DNA from: an uncultured Planctomycetaceae bacterium | GTDB lineage: Bacteria; Planctomycetota; Planctomycetia; Pirellulales; Pirellulaceae | Assembly (NCBI GenBank): GCA_937862885.1 | Contig: CALMEE010000040.1 | Span: forward strand, 1-64,000 | Length of the DNA: 64,000 nt | Direction of reading: 5' to 3' | Shown: piece by piece, positions 18,213 through 29,189 of the stretch | How positions within the stretch are numbered: the stretch's first letter is position 1 | How the letters are laid out: each line of letters starts with the position of its first letter | Notes under the pieces: generated by a model | What the model was told of the DNA's origin: nothing | What the model saw: only the letters and a program-made list of their open reading frames with translations | Database searches by the model: none | Made by a program: the position numbers and the translations under genes

Positions 18213-20609
18213 ATGCTGGAAATGGAAAGTTTGGCCGCGATCGCACACCTGTCTCTTGATGATCGCGAACATTTTGTCCACCACCTGCTTGCGCTGAGTT
18301 GGCGCAGCTACTTTCCATTGAGTTGGATTATCGGTGCAGCGTTAATCGCAAGTATTGCAGCAATTTTTTCCTATCTTCGCGCTTCACAACGCAATAAGGC
18401 TGCGGGTATTGTGCCGTTATTGCTACGACTCGCCGTGATCTTAGTGCTGGCGACGATTCTGGCCGGGCCGAGCAAGGAAATCGCGTCCGAAACTACGCTT
18501 AAAAAGACTCAACTCATGATACTTGCCGATGTTTCGGAATCGATGTTGACTGAAAATTTGGACGGTAAAACTCGTCTCGATTCCCTAAGCGCAAATTGGT
18601 TGTCGCCTGAGATGCTAGAAAAACTCAGCGACAATCGGGCTGTTTCGATCTACTCTTTCGCCGAACGTCCACAACTCGAATCAGGGAAGGTCAATCTGCA
18701 ACTTGAGCCGCAGATTGACGAGTCCACTCGCTTGGTCGCCTCGACGGTTGAAGTCATGCGAAAAATCTCGCCTCAGCAGTCCGATACGCGTCTGCTCATA
18801 CTCAGCGATGGTATTGACAGCGAAAACACCAGTCCGGGATTGGTTACGGCGTATGCCAGGGCAAAGAACCTTCCAATTGATACCGTCGTCTTCGGCATTG
18901 AAGCCAAAACATGTGATGCCGCCGTCGTTGCAGTTCCGATGCAAGACTACCTATATCCGAATGAGACCGGGAGTGTGATTGTTCGAATCTATCACGCAGG
19001 TTGCGCCGGGAAAAGTTCCGTGCTTCGCGTTACTCAGGGAACAAGCATTAAGGAATTTCCAATCCAGTTTATCGACAATGATCTTATCGAAATTGAAGTG
19101 CCGGTACAGCATGCCGACGTAGGGGAATATCAATACGATATTAGTTTGCAGGCGATTGACGGAGAGGCTGAATTGCGCAACAACGATCAGACGTTATTTG
19201 TCGTGGTACATCCCCATCGCATTCAAGTCCTGATTGTCGAAGGTCAACCATTTTGGGATACAAGGTTCTTGGCACAAGCTTTGCGCAAAGATGATCGCAT
19301 CGAGTTAACCCAAATTTCACAAGTAAATCGGGAAAGACGCCAAACAATTATCTCCCGCAAAGAAAGTCTAGGACCAGTGACCGTGCCGCAGACCAAGGAT
19401 GAGTGGGGTTTGTTTGATGTGGTGATCTTCGGTCGTGCGATTGAACAAGTGTTGAACAAGGATTCCGCGCAGGCATTAGTAGATCAGTTCTCCGAAAAGG
19501 GTGGTAGTCTCATCTACGCGCGCGGTCGGCCATATTCAATCTATAACGAAGCGGGCGCTCAATTAGCAGAAGTTTTTGCCGGAATCGAATCAATGACTTG
19601 GTCCGACGAGCACTTCGGTGCTGGCAAGCTGGAAATTACGTTTGCTGGTCGAGCGACACGCTGGTTTTCGATTTCTTCGACGGGTGCGTCGATCGATGAT
19701 GCATTAAATCGGCTTCCGGGTCTCGACAACGGATTTGTTATTCGAGATGTGAAACCAAGTGGCCGTGTTCTCGCCAACGCGAAGGCCCAGAGTTTAAACG
19801 ACGATGAATTGTCAAGTGACGCCGGACAAGGATCAGACATTACCACGGACGACGAGACGAATGCCGATGCGGATGTTCATGCTGAAATTCCCGTGCAGGT
19901 CTGGCCCGCAATACTGAGCGGGACTTATGGTGCGGCTTCGACCGTAATTGTGGCAGGTGATGGTATTTGGCGGTGGAGTTTATTGCCTCCGGAAAATAGC
20001 GACCTCATCGGTCTGTACGATGCTTTTTGGACGAATATGGTGCGTTTTTTGGTTTCCGGTGGGGATTTCGAACCAGGCAAGCAAGTCGCCATGATGCTGG
20101 ACAAAAGCGTGATTAGGACCGGTGAAAATTTAAACGTACAGATTCTGCTTAAGCATCCGTCACCAACTGGGGGAGTTCCTAGTTTGATACTTAAACCGGA
20201 ATCTGGCGAGAATCGCAATGTGCCCCTGGTCGCTGGACAAGGGCGCGATCCGAGATATCATGCTGAGATACCAGTATCCGAAGAGGGAGTCCACCAACTC
20301 GAATTGACTGTACCGGGCATGATGCCTGAAACAATATCGCGGAAGTTCAGTGCATATTCGTTTAGTATTGAACGCATCAACACGATCGCCCAAGGACGGA
20401 CCTTAGAATTAATTTCTGAGCAGACAGGTGGCCGTCACTATCGAGATCATGAGTTCAAAAAATATTTGGATGACCTGACGATTTCGGAAGAAGCCGCAAC
20501 AGCACCACCCAGAGTTGAATACATTTGGGATCAGACTTGGCTGATGGTTCTACTCGGATTGCTCGCAGGGGCTGAATGGATTCTTAGAAGAGCAAAGCAC
20601 TTGATTTAG
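18213..20609 (+). CDS. Large membrane-anchored VWA / glutamine amidotransferase-like protein
   Basis: 798 residues from ATG 18213, fixed by GGAGAA six bases upstream. The frame opens earlier (18132) but that part overlaps the previous gene. Two N-terminal membrane helices (WIIGAALIASIAAIFSYL and LLRLAVILVLATILAG) precede a VWA domain with metal site DVSESM and the second motif LLILSDGID. A middle beta region leads to a class-I glutamine amidotransferase-like fold starting HRIQVLIVEGQPFWDTRFLAQAL; no catalytic Cys-His pair is evident, so it is probably non-catalytic. A C-terminal helix (WLMVLLGLLAGAEWIL) anchors it. It is the last gene of the moxR operon and probably works in complex with the BatA-like protein. 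Confidence 0.85.
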   Translation: MLEMESLAAIAHLSLDDREHFVHHLLALSWRSYFPLSWIIGAALIASIAAIFSYLRASQRNKAAGIVPLLLRLAVILVLATILAGPSKEIASETTLKKTQLMILADVSESMLTENLDGKTRLDSLSANWLSPEMLEKLSDNRAVSIYSFAERPQLESGKVNLQLEPQIDESTRLVASTVEVMRKISPQQSDTRLLILSDGIDSENTSPGLVTAYARAKNLPIDTVVFGIEAKTCDAAVVAVPMQDYLYPNETGSVIVRIYHAGCAGKSSVLRVTQGTSIKEFPIQFIDNDLIEIEVPVQHADVGEYQYDISLQAIDGEAELRNNDQTLFVVVHPHRIQVLIVEGQPFWDTRFLAQALRKDDRIELTQISQVNRERRQTIISRKESLGPVTVPQTKDEWGLFDVVIFGRAIEQVLNKDSAQALVDQFSEKGGSLIYARGRPYSIYNEAGAQLAEVFAGIESMTWSDEHFGAGKLEITFAGRATRWFSISSTGASIDDALNRLPGLDNGFVIRDVKPSGRVLANAKAQSLNDDELSSDAGQGSDITTDDETNADADVHAEIPVQVWPAILSGTYGAASTVIVAGDGIWRWSLLPPENSDLIGLYDAFWTNMVRFLVSGGDFEPGKQVAMMLDKSVIRTGENLNVQILLKHPSPTGGVPSLILKPESGENRNVPLVAGQGRDPRYHAEIPVSEEGVHQLELTVPGMMPETISRKFSAYSFSIERINTIAQGRTLELISEQTGGRHYRDHEFKKYLDDLTISEEAATAPPRVEYIWDQTWLMVLLGLLAGAEWILRRAKHLI

Positions 20610-20685
20610 TGGTGAATAGGTGTTTTCTTCTTTTACGAGATTCTGATTTAGCGTAACAGAAACATTTACTAACTCGGACAGTTCC

Positions 20686-22071
20686 ATGGAAAATCCACTT
20701 CGCAAACTCCCGTCAGTGAATCAGCTTTTAGAAAGCGCCCCCATCCAGTCATTAATCAAAACTGCCAATCATTCTGCGGTGGTATCTGGAGTGCGCTCGG
20801 CGCTGAACGCCCTGCGCGAGCAAGTCCAGTCCGCCGCGGGCGAATTCCAAATTCCGAATCCCATGGAGCTGGCCCAAAAAATCGCCGATTGGATTCAGAA
20901 GGAGGAACGACCAAGATTACGCCCGGTCATAAATGGGACTGGTGTCGTCTTACACACCGGTCTTGGCCGCGCGCCGTTAGCACGTGAAGCCATTGAGGCA
21001 ATTTCAATCATCGGCGCTGGGTACGCCAGTGTTGAAACGGACCTGGAAAGTGGTGCACGTAGCCAGCGAGTCAAGGTAGTTGAGCGGTTATTATGCGAAC
21101 TGACGGGTGCAGAAGCAGCTGCCGTAGTAAACAACAATGCAGCGGCGACGATGATCGTGCTATCGACTTTGGCCAAAGACAAAGAAGTAATCGTATCCCG
21201 CGGACAATTGGTGGAAATTGGCGGAAGTTACCGTTTGCCCGAGGTGATGCAAACGAGTGGTGCTAAACTGGTCGAGGTCGGTACAACAAACAAGACTCAT
21301 CTTTCCGACTATGCCGATGCGATCAATGAACGGACCGGCGCGATCCTGCGAGTGCATCCAAGTAATTTCAAGATCGTTGGGTTCACCGAGTCAGTCCCGC
21401 TGAAGCAACTAGTCGAATTGGCACACCGCCATCACATCCCATTCGTCGACGACATCGGTTCGGGAGCACTGATCGATTTCGCTCGTTTTAATTTACCTGG
21501 TGAACCGATGGCAAGCGACAGCGTTGAACAGGATTGTGATTTGGTTCTTTTCAGTGGTGACAAATTGCTTGGCGGACCTCAATGTGGAATAATCGTTGGC
21601 AAAGCGAATTGGGTGCACCGTGTTCTTAAACATCCTCTTTTTCGTGCGTTACGTGTGGACAAACTCACCTTAGCTGCCTTGCATGCAACTCTTTTATTGT
21701 ATCGCGATCATGAAAAAGCCGTGGAGAACATTCCGACCCTTGCTGCATTGGCAACACCTTTGCAAAATCTGCGTTTGCGAGCCGACCGACTCGCTCCGCA
21801 AATTCGACAACATGACCTGCTGGAATCGGTTGACGTCGTTGATACTCAAGCCACTTTGGGTGGTGGGTCGATCCCCGGACAGCAGATCGAGTCGATCGGA
21901 TTGCGTATCGTTCCGAAAGACATGAGCGTTGATATGCTGGCAAAGAATTTGCGGCTTGGCATGCACGCCATCATCGGAAGAATTGAAGACAATGGACTGA
22001 TCCTTGACTTGCGAACCATTCATCCTTCTGAAGACATCCGTTTGGTAGACGCAATACAGGCACTCAATTAG
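20686..22071 (+). CDS. selA: L-seryl-tRNA(Sec) selenium transferase SelA
   Basis: 461 residues, full length. SelA is a pyridoxal-phosphate enzyme that converts seryl-tRNA(Sec) to selenocysteinyl-tRNA(Sec) with selenophosphate. Seen: the N-terminal domain, the motif VINGTGVVLHTGLGRAPL (about residues 81-98), NNNAAA, the acidic VDDIGSG motif and the PLP lysine K293 in FSGDKLLGG. Its presence implies the organism makes selenoproteins. Neither selB, selD nor a tRNA(Sec) gene could be found next to it; SelB usually follows SelA. The gene starts 76 bases after the moxR operon and may be co-transcribed or separate. Confidence 0.93.
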   Translation: MENPLRKLPSVNQLLESAPIQSLIKTANHSAVVSGVRSALNALREQVQSAAGEFQIPNPMELAQKIADWIQKEERPRLRPVINGTGVVLHTGLGRAPLAREAIEAISIIGAGYASVETDLESGARSQRVKVVERLLCELTGAEAAAVVNNNAAATMIVLSTLAKDKEVIVSRGQLVEIGGSYRLPEVMQTSGAKLVEVGTTNKTHLSDYADAINERTGAILRVHPSNFKIVGFTESVPLKQLVELAHRHHIPFVDDIGSGALIDFARFNLPGEPMASDSVEQDCDLVLFSGDKLLGGPQCGIIVGKANWVHRVLKHPLFRALRVDKLTLAALHATLLLYRDHEKAVENIPTLAALATPLQNLRLRADRLAPQIRQHDLLESVDVVDTQATLGGGSIPGQQIESIGLRIVPKDMSVDMLAKNLRLGMHAIIGRIEDNGLILDLRTIHPSEDIRLVDAIQALN

Positions 22072-23115
22072 TACGAGTCAATTTTCAACGCATTGCAACG
22101 CAACGACGGCAGTCAGATTTTAACTTTATTTTCCCACTCGTACTCAGCCTTCGCGGCGCTTGTACTTGCAACCGCGCGTGCCTACGAGTGGGAGTGCGAG
22201 TACCATCCCATTGAGTCCGAGTAGGATAGTGCGGTGGGGACATGTGGCGTCCGTGAACAGTATCGAAATTCGCTCGGATACTTTCGAATTCGATTGATGC
22301 CGTTGCTTTCGCCGAAAGAGCAATGAACGTAGCGTGCCATTGGTGGCCGGCTACCTGCCTTTCTCCACAAAACACGTGTGGATCCCAATTCCTCTTTACG
22401 CTTATGGGCAAGCACCCTGTTCAGCGATGTGTTCACTCAAAGTTCTTCCGGCGAAATGAAGGCGTTGATGAATTGATTTACGCGGATTAGCGAAGTGCAT
22501 AAACTCGCAAATATATCAGCCGTTTTCGAAGGATCGGAGCGGCATCTTCAATTCCCGTCGCGTGGCGATGATTTCATCGGGCTTGGCCGAACAGATATTC
22601 AAAATTGAATTGAGTTTTACCAATGAAAACGTCCAAGGAAGATGCGGCGAAAAAGATTACAAAATTAAGCAAAATTTCGATCCAAGTAGCCTGTGAAAAA
22701 TTTCACAAGGACGCTAAACTACGGGTGTTTTAGGTGCAAAGCGAGATTGCGTCGCGTTTGCTAGTAATCCGCAGGTCGCCGTCGTGCAGTTTGGCATGTC
22801 TTGCGTGGCATGCAGCGCCTGTTTGGCGAACTCCAGCAACAGTTACTCAGGTTGTGAGTTGCTAGGGTTGCTACGGTTGCTGGATTTGCCTGTAAGGACA
22901 TTGCAAGTGAACGAACCTCAAACTTTGTTGCTGTTCGAAACTACGCAAGTCCTGATTGGTCGAGCGACATGGGGAGCAAGTTTCTGATTTCGCTGTCTTC
23001 CATGTGGTATTGAAGTTTTGGGTTAACCTGAAGTTTGGGAGCACGGCTAAATGGAGAAGGTCGCCTGAACCACAATAGTCAACATTAATCGTTTGTCGTT
23101 ATTGAGTGTGGACGT
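22072..23115. other. 1 kb non-coding region between selA and the nqr operon
   Basis: More than 1000 bases without a supportable gene. The first 150 bases contain the inverted repeat and GAGTNN hexamers listed separately. The remainder contains only short frames (up to 108 codons on the minus strand) without recognisable features. I looked for a selenocysteine tRNA (T-loop GTTCGA plus a TCA anticodon) and found none with pairing arms. The nqr promoter must lie near the right end but no consensus elements stand out. Confidence 0.5.
22133..22224. repeat. Long inverted repeat with tandem GAGTNN hexamers
   Basis: CCCACTCGTA at 22133-22142 pairs perfectly with TACGAGTGGG at 22183-22192 around a 40-base loop, which itself has nested CGCGG/CCGCG arms (22152-22156 and 22172-22176). 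On the right arm three hexamers run in tandem, GAGTGG, GAGTGC and GAGTAC (22186-22203), and two more follow, GAGTCC and GAGTAG (22213-22224). The left arm read on the other strand is GAGTAC-GAGTGG. It lies 60 bases after the selA stop. It may form a structured transcript end for selA or be a dispersed intergenic repeat. Confidence 0.7.
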
Positions 23116-24462
23116 ATGGCAATAACTGTAAAACCCGGATTGGATGTGCCCATCGTGGGAGCTCCTGTGCAGCAAATTGTACCGGGACCTCAAGTTTCGC
23201 GTGTAGCATTGATTGCCGATGATTATGTCGGAATGCGACCGACGATGCTGGTACAAGTCGGAGATCGAGTGCGCATTGGCGATCCGCTATTCGAAGACAA
23301 GAAGAATCCTGGAGTAATTTTCACATCACCAGGATCAGGGCAGGTGGCTACCATCCATCGCGGTGAGAAGCGAAAATTTGAGTCGATCGTCGTTGAATTA
23401 AACGGTGAAGAGCATGTTGAATTCGACCGCGTGTCGGACCTCGGTAGTTTGAGTCGCGAGGTTGCGCGCGAGCAACTACTGCGGTCTGGTTTATGGACGG
23501 CACTGAGAACGCGTCCTTTTAGTCGCACACCGTCGCCGACAGCAAACGCAAACTCAATATTCGTTACCGCCATGGATTCGCAACCGCTGTGCGCGGAACC
23601 AGAATTGGTTATTGCCAATCATACCGATGACTTTGTCAACGGACTAACGGTGCTGACCAAAATCAACTCCGGTGATGTGTTTGTCTGCACACGCGGAGAT
23701 TCAAGGGTGCCGGGTCGGAATGTGCCCGGAACGAGGTTTGAAGAATTTCTGGGGCCGCATCCTGCCGGAAACGTCGGCACGCATATTCACTTTTTGGATC
23801 CGGTATACGCGGAAAAAACGGTTTGGCATATCGGATATCAAGATGTGATTGCGATTGGTCATTTGTTTCGAACAGGTCACTTGATGACCGAACGGACAAT
23901 TGCTATCGGCGGGCCGCTGGTGAAGGAGCCAAAACTGTATCGAACGCGACTGGGAGCGTGTGTTTCTGAGCTGGTTTCTGGAAAATTGTCGGAAACATCC
24001 GTGGAGCGTCGCATCGTTTCTGGGTCGATTTTGAATGGTCGAAGTGCAACTGGCACCGTGGATTATTTGGGGCGCTTCCATCTTCAGGTCACTGCATTGG
24101 AAGAGGGCACGAAGCGCGAGTTCATCGGTTGGCAACGGCCTGGTCTGAATAAGTTTTCCATCACGAGAGTTTATTTGGGCTCGTGGCTGAAAGGCAAAAA
24201 GTTTGCAATGAACACGAATATCAATGGCGGGCATCGTTCCATGGTTCCTATCGGCACGTATGAAAACGTTATGCCATTGGACTTAATGCCGACGCAGTTG
24301 TTGCGTGCCATTATAACCGAGGACACTCAGACGGCCCAAATGTTGGGAGTGCTGGAGCTGGATGAGGAAGACTTGGCGTTATGTACCTATGTGTGCCCGG
24401 GCAAGTATGACTATGGTACGATTTTGCGAAAGAATTTGACTCGAATAGAAAAAGAAGGCTAA
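23116..24462 (+). CDS. nqrA: Na+-translocating NADH:quinone reductase subunit A
   Basis: 448 residues, typical NqrA length. NqrA is the soluble cytoplasmic subunit of the six-subunit Nqr complex, which oxidises NADH, reduces ubiquinone or menaquinone and pumps sodium. Seen: the N-terminal [14 protein letters not shown], the Rnf-C-like lipoyl-type region [30 protein letters not shown], and the conserved tail [21 protein letters not shown]. The start is ATG 23116. It opens an operon nqrABCDEF-apbE of tightly spaced genes; six bases separate it from nqrB. Confidence 0.96.
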   Translation: MAITVKPGLDVPIVGAPVQQIVPGPQVSRVALIADDYVGMRPTMLVQVGDRVRIGDPLFEDKKNPGVIFTSPGSGQVATIHRGEKRKFESIVVELNGEEHVEFDRVSDLGSLSREVAREQLLRSGLWTALRTRPFSRTPSPTANANSIFVTAMDSQPLCAEPELVIANHTDDFVNGLTVLTKINSGDVFVCTRGDSRVPGRNVPGTRFEEFLGPHPAGNVGTHIHFLDPVYAEKTVWHIGYQDVIAIGHLFRTGHLMTERTIAIGGPLVKEPKLYRTRLGACVSELVSGKLSETSVERRIVSGSILNGRSATGTVDYLGRFHLQVTALEEGTKREFIGWQRPGLNKFSITRVYLGSWLKGKKFAMNTNINGGHRSMVPIGTYENVMPLDLMPTQLLRAIITEDTQTAQMLGVLELDEEDLALCTYVCPGKYDYGTILRKNLTRIEKEG

Positions 24463-24468
24463 CCAACT

Positions 24469-25782
24469 ATGTTACGGAAGTTGCTGGACCGTTTCGAGCC
24501 GCTATTTCACAAGGGTGGCAAGTTTGAACGACTTTATCCTGTCTACGAAGCTCAGGATACGTTTCTGTATAACACCGGTGAAGTAGTAAAAGGCCGAACA
24601 CACGTTCGCGATGCAATTGACACAAAACGCATGATGATCACGGTGGTGATCGCGTTAATTCCTTGCGTGCTGATGGCCTGCTACAACACTGGGTATCAAG
24701 CGGGCAAAATTCTGGAGACGAGCCCTGCATTTGTGATTTCAGATTCAGCGCCACCGCAAGGTTTACCGACAGGATTGGCGGGTTGGCGGTATGAAGTCAT
24801 GAATACGCTCAACCTCAAGTATTGGGATGTTGGTGATTTTTACAAGAATCTGACTGCCTTCGATCTGACGCGGATTGTCAGCTGTGTGATTTTTGGTCTC
24901 CTGTATTTCCTGCCTGTTTACATCGTAACCATGGCTGTCGGGGGAGCGTGCGAGGCGTTGTTCTCAATCATTCGCCGCCACGAAATCAACGAAGGATTCT
25001 TGGTAACCGGATTGCTGTATCCTTTAACATTGCCACCCAACATTCCCTATTGGCAGGTCGCATTGGGAATTATGTTCGGGGTTGTCGTCGGAAAAGAGAT
25101 TTTCGGCGGTACTGGAAGAAACTTTTTGAATCCTGCACTTACGGGGCGGGCCTTCCTGTATTTCGCTTACCCAAAACAGATAAGTGGTAACTCGGTCTGG
25201 ACCGGGATCGATGGTTATTCCGGGGCTACGGCGCTTGGCAAGATCGCTGAACCGTCCAGCACGGGGCCGGTTGGTGAAACGCTGGCGACGCTATATGGAC
25301 CAAGTAGTGGCGCAACCTGGTCGGATTTTTTCTGGGGGAATGTTCACGGATCGATGGGTGAAACCAGTGCTTTTTGCTGTTTGCTAGGTGCGGTAATCTT
25401 GATCATGACACGAATCGGCTCATGGCGCATCATGGCTGGAGTACTGATCGGCATGTCGGCGTTTTCTGTCTTGCTTTGGCTGTTGCCGAAACAGGAGACG
25501 GTTTGGAATATTCTGCCGCATTGGCATTTGGTTTTGGGGGGCTTTGCCTTCGGAACCGTATTTATGGCGACCGATCCTGTTTCTGCGTCGATGACCAATA
25601 CCGGCAAATGGATTTATGGCGGCTTAATCGGTTTTATGACGGTTTTGGTGCGCACGGTGAATCCAGCGTTTCCGGAAGGGATTATGTTGGCGATATTGTT
25701 CGCGAACGTGCTCGCTCCTTTAATTGATTATTTCGTTGTTCAAGCTAACGTTAAGAGGAGGGCATTGCGTTATGTCGCGTGA
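24469..25782 (+). CDS. nqrB: Na+-translocating NADH:quinone reductase subunit B
   Basis: 437 residues with about ten membrane helices. NqrB carries riboflavin and a covalent FMN and forms the main sodium channel with quinone reduction nearby. The FMN site SGAT is seen at residues 251-254, with T254 the attachment threonine (T236 in Vibrio, from the known family). The conserved stretch [17 protein letters not shown] precedes it. The gene overlaps nqrC by 11 bases. Confidence 0.96.
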   Translation: MLRKLLDRFEPLFHKGGKFERLYPVYEAQDTFLYNTGEVVKGRTHVRDAIDTKRMMITVVIALIPCVLMACYNTGYQAGKILETSPAFVISDSAPPQGLPTGLAGWRYEVMNTLNLKYWDVGDFYKNLTAFDLTRIVSCVIFGLLYFLPVYIVTMAVGGACEALFSIIRRHEINEGFLVTGLLYPLTLPPNIPYWQVALGIMFGVVVGKEIFGGTGRNFLNPALTGRAFLYFAYPKQISGNSVWTGIDGYSGATALGKIAEPSSTGPVGETLATLYGPSSGATWSDFFWGNVHGSMGETSAFCCLLGAVILIMTRIGSWRIMAGVLIGMSAFSVLLWLLPKQETVWNILPHWHLVLGGFAFGTVFMATDPVSASMTNTGKWIYGGLIGFMTVLVRTVNPAFPEGIMLAILFANVLAPLIDYFVVQANVKRRALRYVA

Positions 25783-26659
25783 TGGAATTCCGAACACGAT
25801 TATCGTCGCTCTGTGCACTTGCCTTGTCTGTTCCTTTTTAGTTTCGGCGGCCGCTATCGGTTTGCGAGATCGTCAAGATCGAAACCGCAGTCTGGACATC
25901 AAGTCGAATATCGTATCGGTAGCTGGTTTCTCGAGCGAAGAAATCCGAGACGGTGGTGGCGTGGAGGAAATGTTCAGGAAGCGGATTCAGCCTATGATCA
26001 TCAATCTGGAAACGGGTGAAGAGGCGGTCGAAGAGGTGATGAAGCTCTTTAATTTCGCGTCGGCTGATGAGGCTTATTCCAAGTACGACCAGTTCAAAGC
26101 TTCGAAAGCTCCTCTCAGCGAAGGAAAGGCAAACGCACTCAAACGAAGTGATGATATTGCTGGAATATCGAACTTGGAAAAATACGGGTTTGTGTACTTA
26201 CTGACTGACGAAGCACAAAACGTGAAAAAGTACATTCTTCCGATCCGTGGCAGAGGACTTTGGTCCACGCTCAAAGGATTTATTGCCTTGGATCCGGATT
26301 TACAGACGGTCGCAGGACTTACTTATTACGAACATGCCGAAACTCCAGGTTTAGGTGGCGAGGTTGATAATCCTGGCTGGAAAAAATCATGGATTGGGAA
26401 AAAGGTCTATGCTGCCGAAGGAAAGCTAAATGACGACGGTTCATTGCCAGATGTGAAACTAAACGTGGCGAAGGGAACAGCGGATAACGAGTTCAGCGTG
26501 GACGGTTTGGCTGGTGCGACCATCACCGCACGCGGTGTATCTGAAATGGTCCAATTCTGGTTAAACGAATCTGGCTACGGTAGATTTATTGCGAATAGGA
26601 AGGCTCGGCAATCGACGAGTTTAGGCTTGGCAAATTCAGGAGAAAATTCCGATGGCTAA
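25772..26659 (+). CDS. nqrC: Na+-translocating NADH:quinone reductase subunit C
   Basis: 295 residues from ATG 25772, behind GAGGAGG; the frame opens earlier at 25724 but that part is inside nqrB. NqrC has one N-terminal helix ([22 protein letters not shown]) and a periplasmic domain with covalent FMN. The flavinylation site reads [13 protein letters not shown], with the attachment threonine at about residue 250. The usual Ser of SGAT is Ala here, a conservative change. The ApbE at the end of the operon would attach this FMN. It overlaps nqrD by eight bases. Confidence 0.95.
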   Translation: MSRDGIPNTIIVALCTCLVCSFLVSAAAIGLRDRQDRNRSLDIKSNIVSVAGFSSEEIRDGGGVEEMFRKRIQPMIINLETGEEAVEEVMKLFNFASADEAYSKYDQFKASKAPLSEGKANALKRSDDIAGISNLEKYGFVYLLTDEAQNVKKYILPIRGRGLWSTLKGFIALDPDLQTVAGLTYYEHAETPGLGGEVDNPGWKKSWIGKKVYAAEGKLNDDGSLPDVKLNVAKGTADNEFSVDGLAGATITARGVSEMVQFWLNESGYGRFIANRKARQSTSLGLANSGENSDG

Positions 26660-27296
26660 GAAGTATACGCCGAAAGAATTGGTGCTTAACCCAATTTTCA
26701 ACAACAATCCGATCGCTTTGCAGATTTTGGGTATTTGCTCGGCTTTGGCAGTAACCACACGATTGGAAAAGTCGCTGGTGATGTCACTTGCGGTGATCTT
26801 TGTGATTGCATTTAGCAGTGCGGCAGTTGCCTCGATCCGCAACCGAATACCGAGTAGTATTCGAATCATCGTACAGATGACCATCATCGCCTCACTTGTG
26901 ATCCTAGTCGATCAATTTCTCAAGGCATTTAGCTACGGGCTTAGCAAAGAGCTTTCCGTTTTCGTTGGACTGATTATTACGAACTGCATCGTGATGGGCC
27001 GCGCTGAAGGGTTTGCCATGCAAAACACGGTTCGAGACAGTTTTTTAGATGGAATAGGCAATGGCTTGGGCTACAGTTTGATTCTTCTCGTGGTCGGGTT
27101 CATTCGAGAACTATTCGGAAACGGTACGGTTTTCAATGTGACCGTGCTCCCCAAAATTCAGATGGTTGATGGCGTACAAACCGGTTGGTATGAACCGAAT
27201 GGTTTGATGTTGCTGAGCCCCGTTGCGTTTTTCATCATCGGGTTCTTTATTTGGGCCTTGCGAACTTGGAAAACTGAACAGATTGAAGAGGCATAA
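26652..27296 (+). CDS. nqrD: Na+-translocating NADH:quinone reductase subunit D
   Basis: 214 residues, six membrane helices. NqrD and NqrE together hold an iron centre inside the membrane, coordinated by two cysteines of each subunit. C29 ([11 protein letters not shown]) and C112 ([11 protein letters not shown]) fall at the same positions as in the Vibrio protein. FIRELFGNG near the end is family-typical. The start overlaps the nqrC stop. Confidence 0.96.
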   Translation: MAKKYTPKELVLNPIFNNNPIALQILGICSALAVTTRLEKSLVMSLAVIFVIAFSSAAVASIRNRIPSSIRIIVQMTIIASLVILVDQFLKAFSYGLSKELSVFVGLIITNCIVMGRAEGFAMQNTVRDSFLDGIGNGLGYSLILLVVGFIRELFGNGTVFNVTVLPKIQMVDGVQTGWYEPNGLMLLSPVAFFIIGFFIWALRTWKTEQIEEA

Positions 27297-27298
27297 AG

Positions 27299-27898
27299 AT
27301 GGATGCAATTCTTGACTTAATTAGGCTTTTCCTTCGCTCAGCTTTTGTAGAAAACTTGGCGCTGGTTTATTTCCTTGGCATGTGCACATTTTTGGCTGTC
27401 TCTAAGAATGTCAAGACCGCACTCGGTTTAGGGGTCGCCGTAGTCGTCGTTCAAGGGATTACGATTCCCGTAAATTATTTGATTTACGATTTTATTCTCA
27501 AAGAAGGCGCGTACTTGTTCCCGGCGAACCTGGAGTTTTTGAGCCTGATCTGTTTTATTGGCGTGATCGCGGCGATTGTGCAGATCTTAGAAATGGTTTT
27601 GGACAAATACTTTCCTGCGCTCTTTAATACGCTGGGCATCTTTTTACCGCTGATTACGGTCAACTGTGCCATTTTGGGCGGTTCGTTGTTTATGCAGCAA
27701 AATGAATACAACTTTACTGAATCTTGCGTGTACGGGGTTGGTTCCGGGTTCGGTTGGGCGGTCGCAATTGCCGCCTTGGCTGGTATCCGCGAGAAGATTA
27801 CGTACAGCGATATTCCCAAGGGGCTTCGAGGTCTGGGGATGGTTTTCGTCGTTGTTGGTTTGATGGCACTCGGCTTCCTCGCATTCACGGGAATTTAG
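27299..27898 (+). CDS. nqrE: Na+-translocating NADH:quinone reductase subunit E
   Basis: 199 residues, six membrane helices, inverted-topology partner of NqrD. The iron-centre cysteines are C29 ([11 protein letters not shown]) and C123 ([12 protein letters not shown]). [11 protein letters not shown]-type and [16 protein letters not shown] motifs are typical of the family. It starts two bases after the nqrD stop. Confidence 0.96.
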   Translation: MDAILDLIRLFLRSAFVENLALVYFLGMCTFLAVSKNVKTALGLGVAVVVVQGITIPVNYLIYDFILKEGAYLFPANLEFLSLICFIGVIAAIVQILEMVLDKYFPALFNTLGIFLPLITVNCAILGGSLFMQQNEYNFTESCVYGVGSGFGWAVAIAALAGIREKITYSDIPKGLRGLGMVFVVVGLMALGFLAFTGI

Positions 27899-27920
27899 TT
27901 TTATTCCAAGGTCGACTTTC

Positions 27921-29150
27921 ATGAGTTCAATTTCGCAAATATTGATTGGCGTATCGATGTTCACTGGGGTAGTCTTGGTCCTGGTGGCCATTATTCTGCT
28001 GGCCAAGAAGTCACTGATACCCAGCGGCAATGTGAAAATCATTGTTAACGATCAAAAAGAACTTTCGGTGCCCCAAGGGGGTAAGTTGATGGGAGCACTG
28101 GCTGATTGCGGCATTTTTGTGTCATCCGCTTGTGGCGGTGGCGGCACCTGTGCGCAGTGCCGTGTGAAAGTCTTGGAAGGAGGTGGCGATATATTGCCCA
28201 CTGAGACGTCATATATTTCGCCTAAACAAGCGCGGGAAGGGGAGCGGCTTTCCTGCCAAGTAGCGGTAAAGCGCGACATGCGCGTGGTGGTCCCAGAAGA
28301 GGCGTTCGAAACCAAGAAGTGGTTGTGCACGGTGCGATCGAATTACAATGTGGCCACGTTTATCAAAGAACTTGTCCTCGAACTTCCAGAGGGTGAAGAT
28401 GTACACTTCAAAGCCGGTGGTTACATCCAAATCGAAGTTCCACCTCATGAATTGGAATACAAGACGTTCGTCATCGAAGATGAATATCGCGAAGACTGGG
28501 ACAAGTACGATATGTGGAAATTCAAGTCGATCGTCAAGGAAAAGGTATTTCGTGCCTATTCAATGGCGAACTACCCTGGTGAAAAGGGCATTATCAAGCT
28601 GAATATCCGCATCGCTTCTCCTCCTCCTAGGCTACCGCATGTTCCGCCCGGAATCGTGTCCTCGTATGTTTTCAATTTGAAGCCGGGTGATAAGGTGACC
28701 ATTTCAGGTCCATATGGCGAGTTTTTTATCAAAGAAACCCAAAGCGAGATGGTTTATATTGGTGGTGGTGCGGGAATGGCCCCACTGAGGAGCCATATTT
28801 TTGAATTGTTTAAGAATCTTAAGACAAATAGAAAGGTATCGTACTGGTATGGTGGCCGTAGTCTACGCGAGCTTTTCTATGTAGATGAATTTCGTGAAAT
28901 CGAGAAACAATTCCCCAACTTTTCGTTCAACCTCGCTCTTTCCGAACCATTACCGGAAGACAACTGGACGGGCTACGTCGGGTTTATTCATCAAGTCTTG
29001 CTCGACAACTATTTGTCGAAACATCCTGCTCCAGAAGACATCGAGTATTACATTTGCGGACCGCCAATGATGAATGCAGCGGTCTTTAAAATGCTGGACG
29101 ATTTGGGAGTCGAACCAGAAAACATCGCCTACGACGACTTCGGTGGATAA
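27921..29150 (+). CDS. nqrF: Na+-translocating NADH:quinone reductase subunit F
   Basis: 409 residues. NqrF is the NADH dehydrogenase input module. Seen in order: N-terminal membrane helix ([23 protein letters not shown]), a plant-type 2Fe-2S ferredoxin domain with ligands C71, C77, C80 and C112, an FAD domain with [11 protein letters not shown], and an NADH domain with [13 protein letters not shown] and the C-terminal [13 protein letters not shown]. All cofactor motifs are intact. A 22-base gap follows nqrE. Confidence 0.97.
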   Translation: MSSISQILIGVSMFTGVVLVLVAIILLAKKSLIPSGNVKIIVNDQKELSVPQGGKLMGALADCGIFVSSACGGGGTCAQCRVKVLEGGGDILPTETSYISPKQAREGERLSCQVAVKRDMRVVVPEEAFETKKWLCTVRSNYNVATFIKELVLELPEGEDVHFKAGGYIQIEVPPHELEYKTFVIEDEYREDWDKYDMWKFKSIVKEKVFRAYSMANYPGEKGIIKLNIRIASPPPRLPHVPPGIVSSYVFNLKPGDKVTISGPYGEFFIKETQSEMVYIGGGAGMAPLRSHIFELFKNLKTNRKVSYWYGGRSLRELFYVDEFREIEKQFPNFSFNLALSEPLPEDNWTGYVGFIHQVLLDNYLSKHPAPEDIEYYICGPPMMNAAVFKMLDDLGVEPENIAYDDFGG

Positions 29151-29189
29151 TTTGGCCGGTCGTTGGGCATTGAACGCAGGAATCAGTCC

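Noticed and set aside
22930-22950. GTTCGAAA as a possible tRNA T-loop
   Set aside because: Flanking bases do not pair as a T-stem and no acceptor stem or anticodon arm is present.
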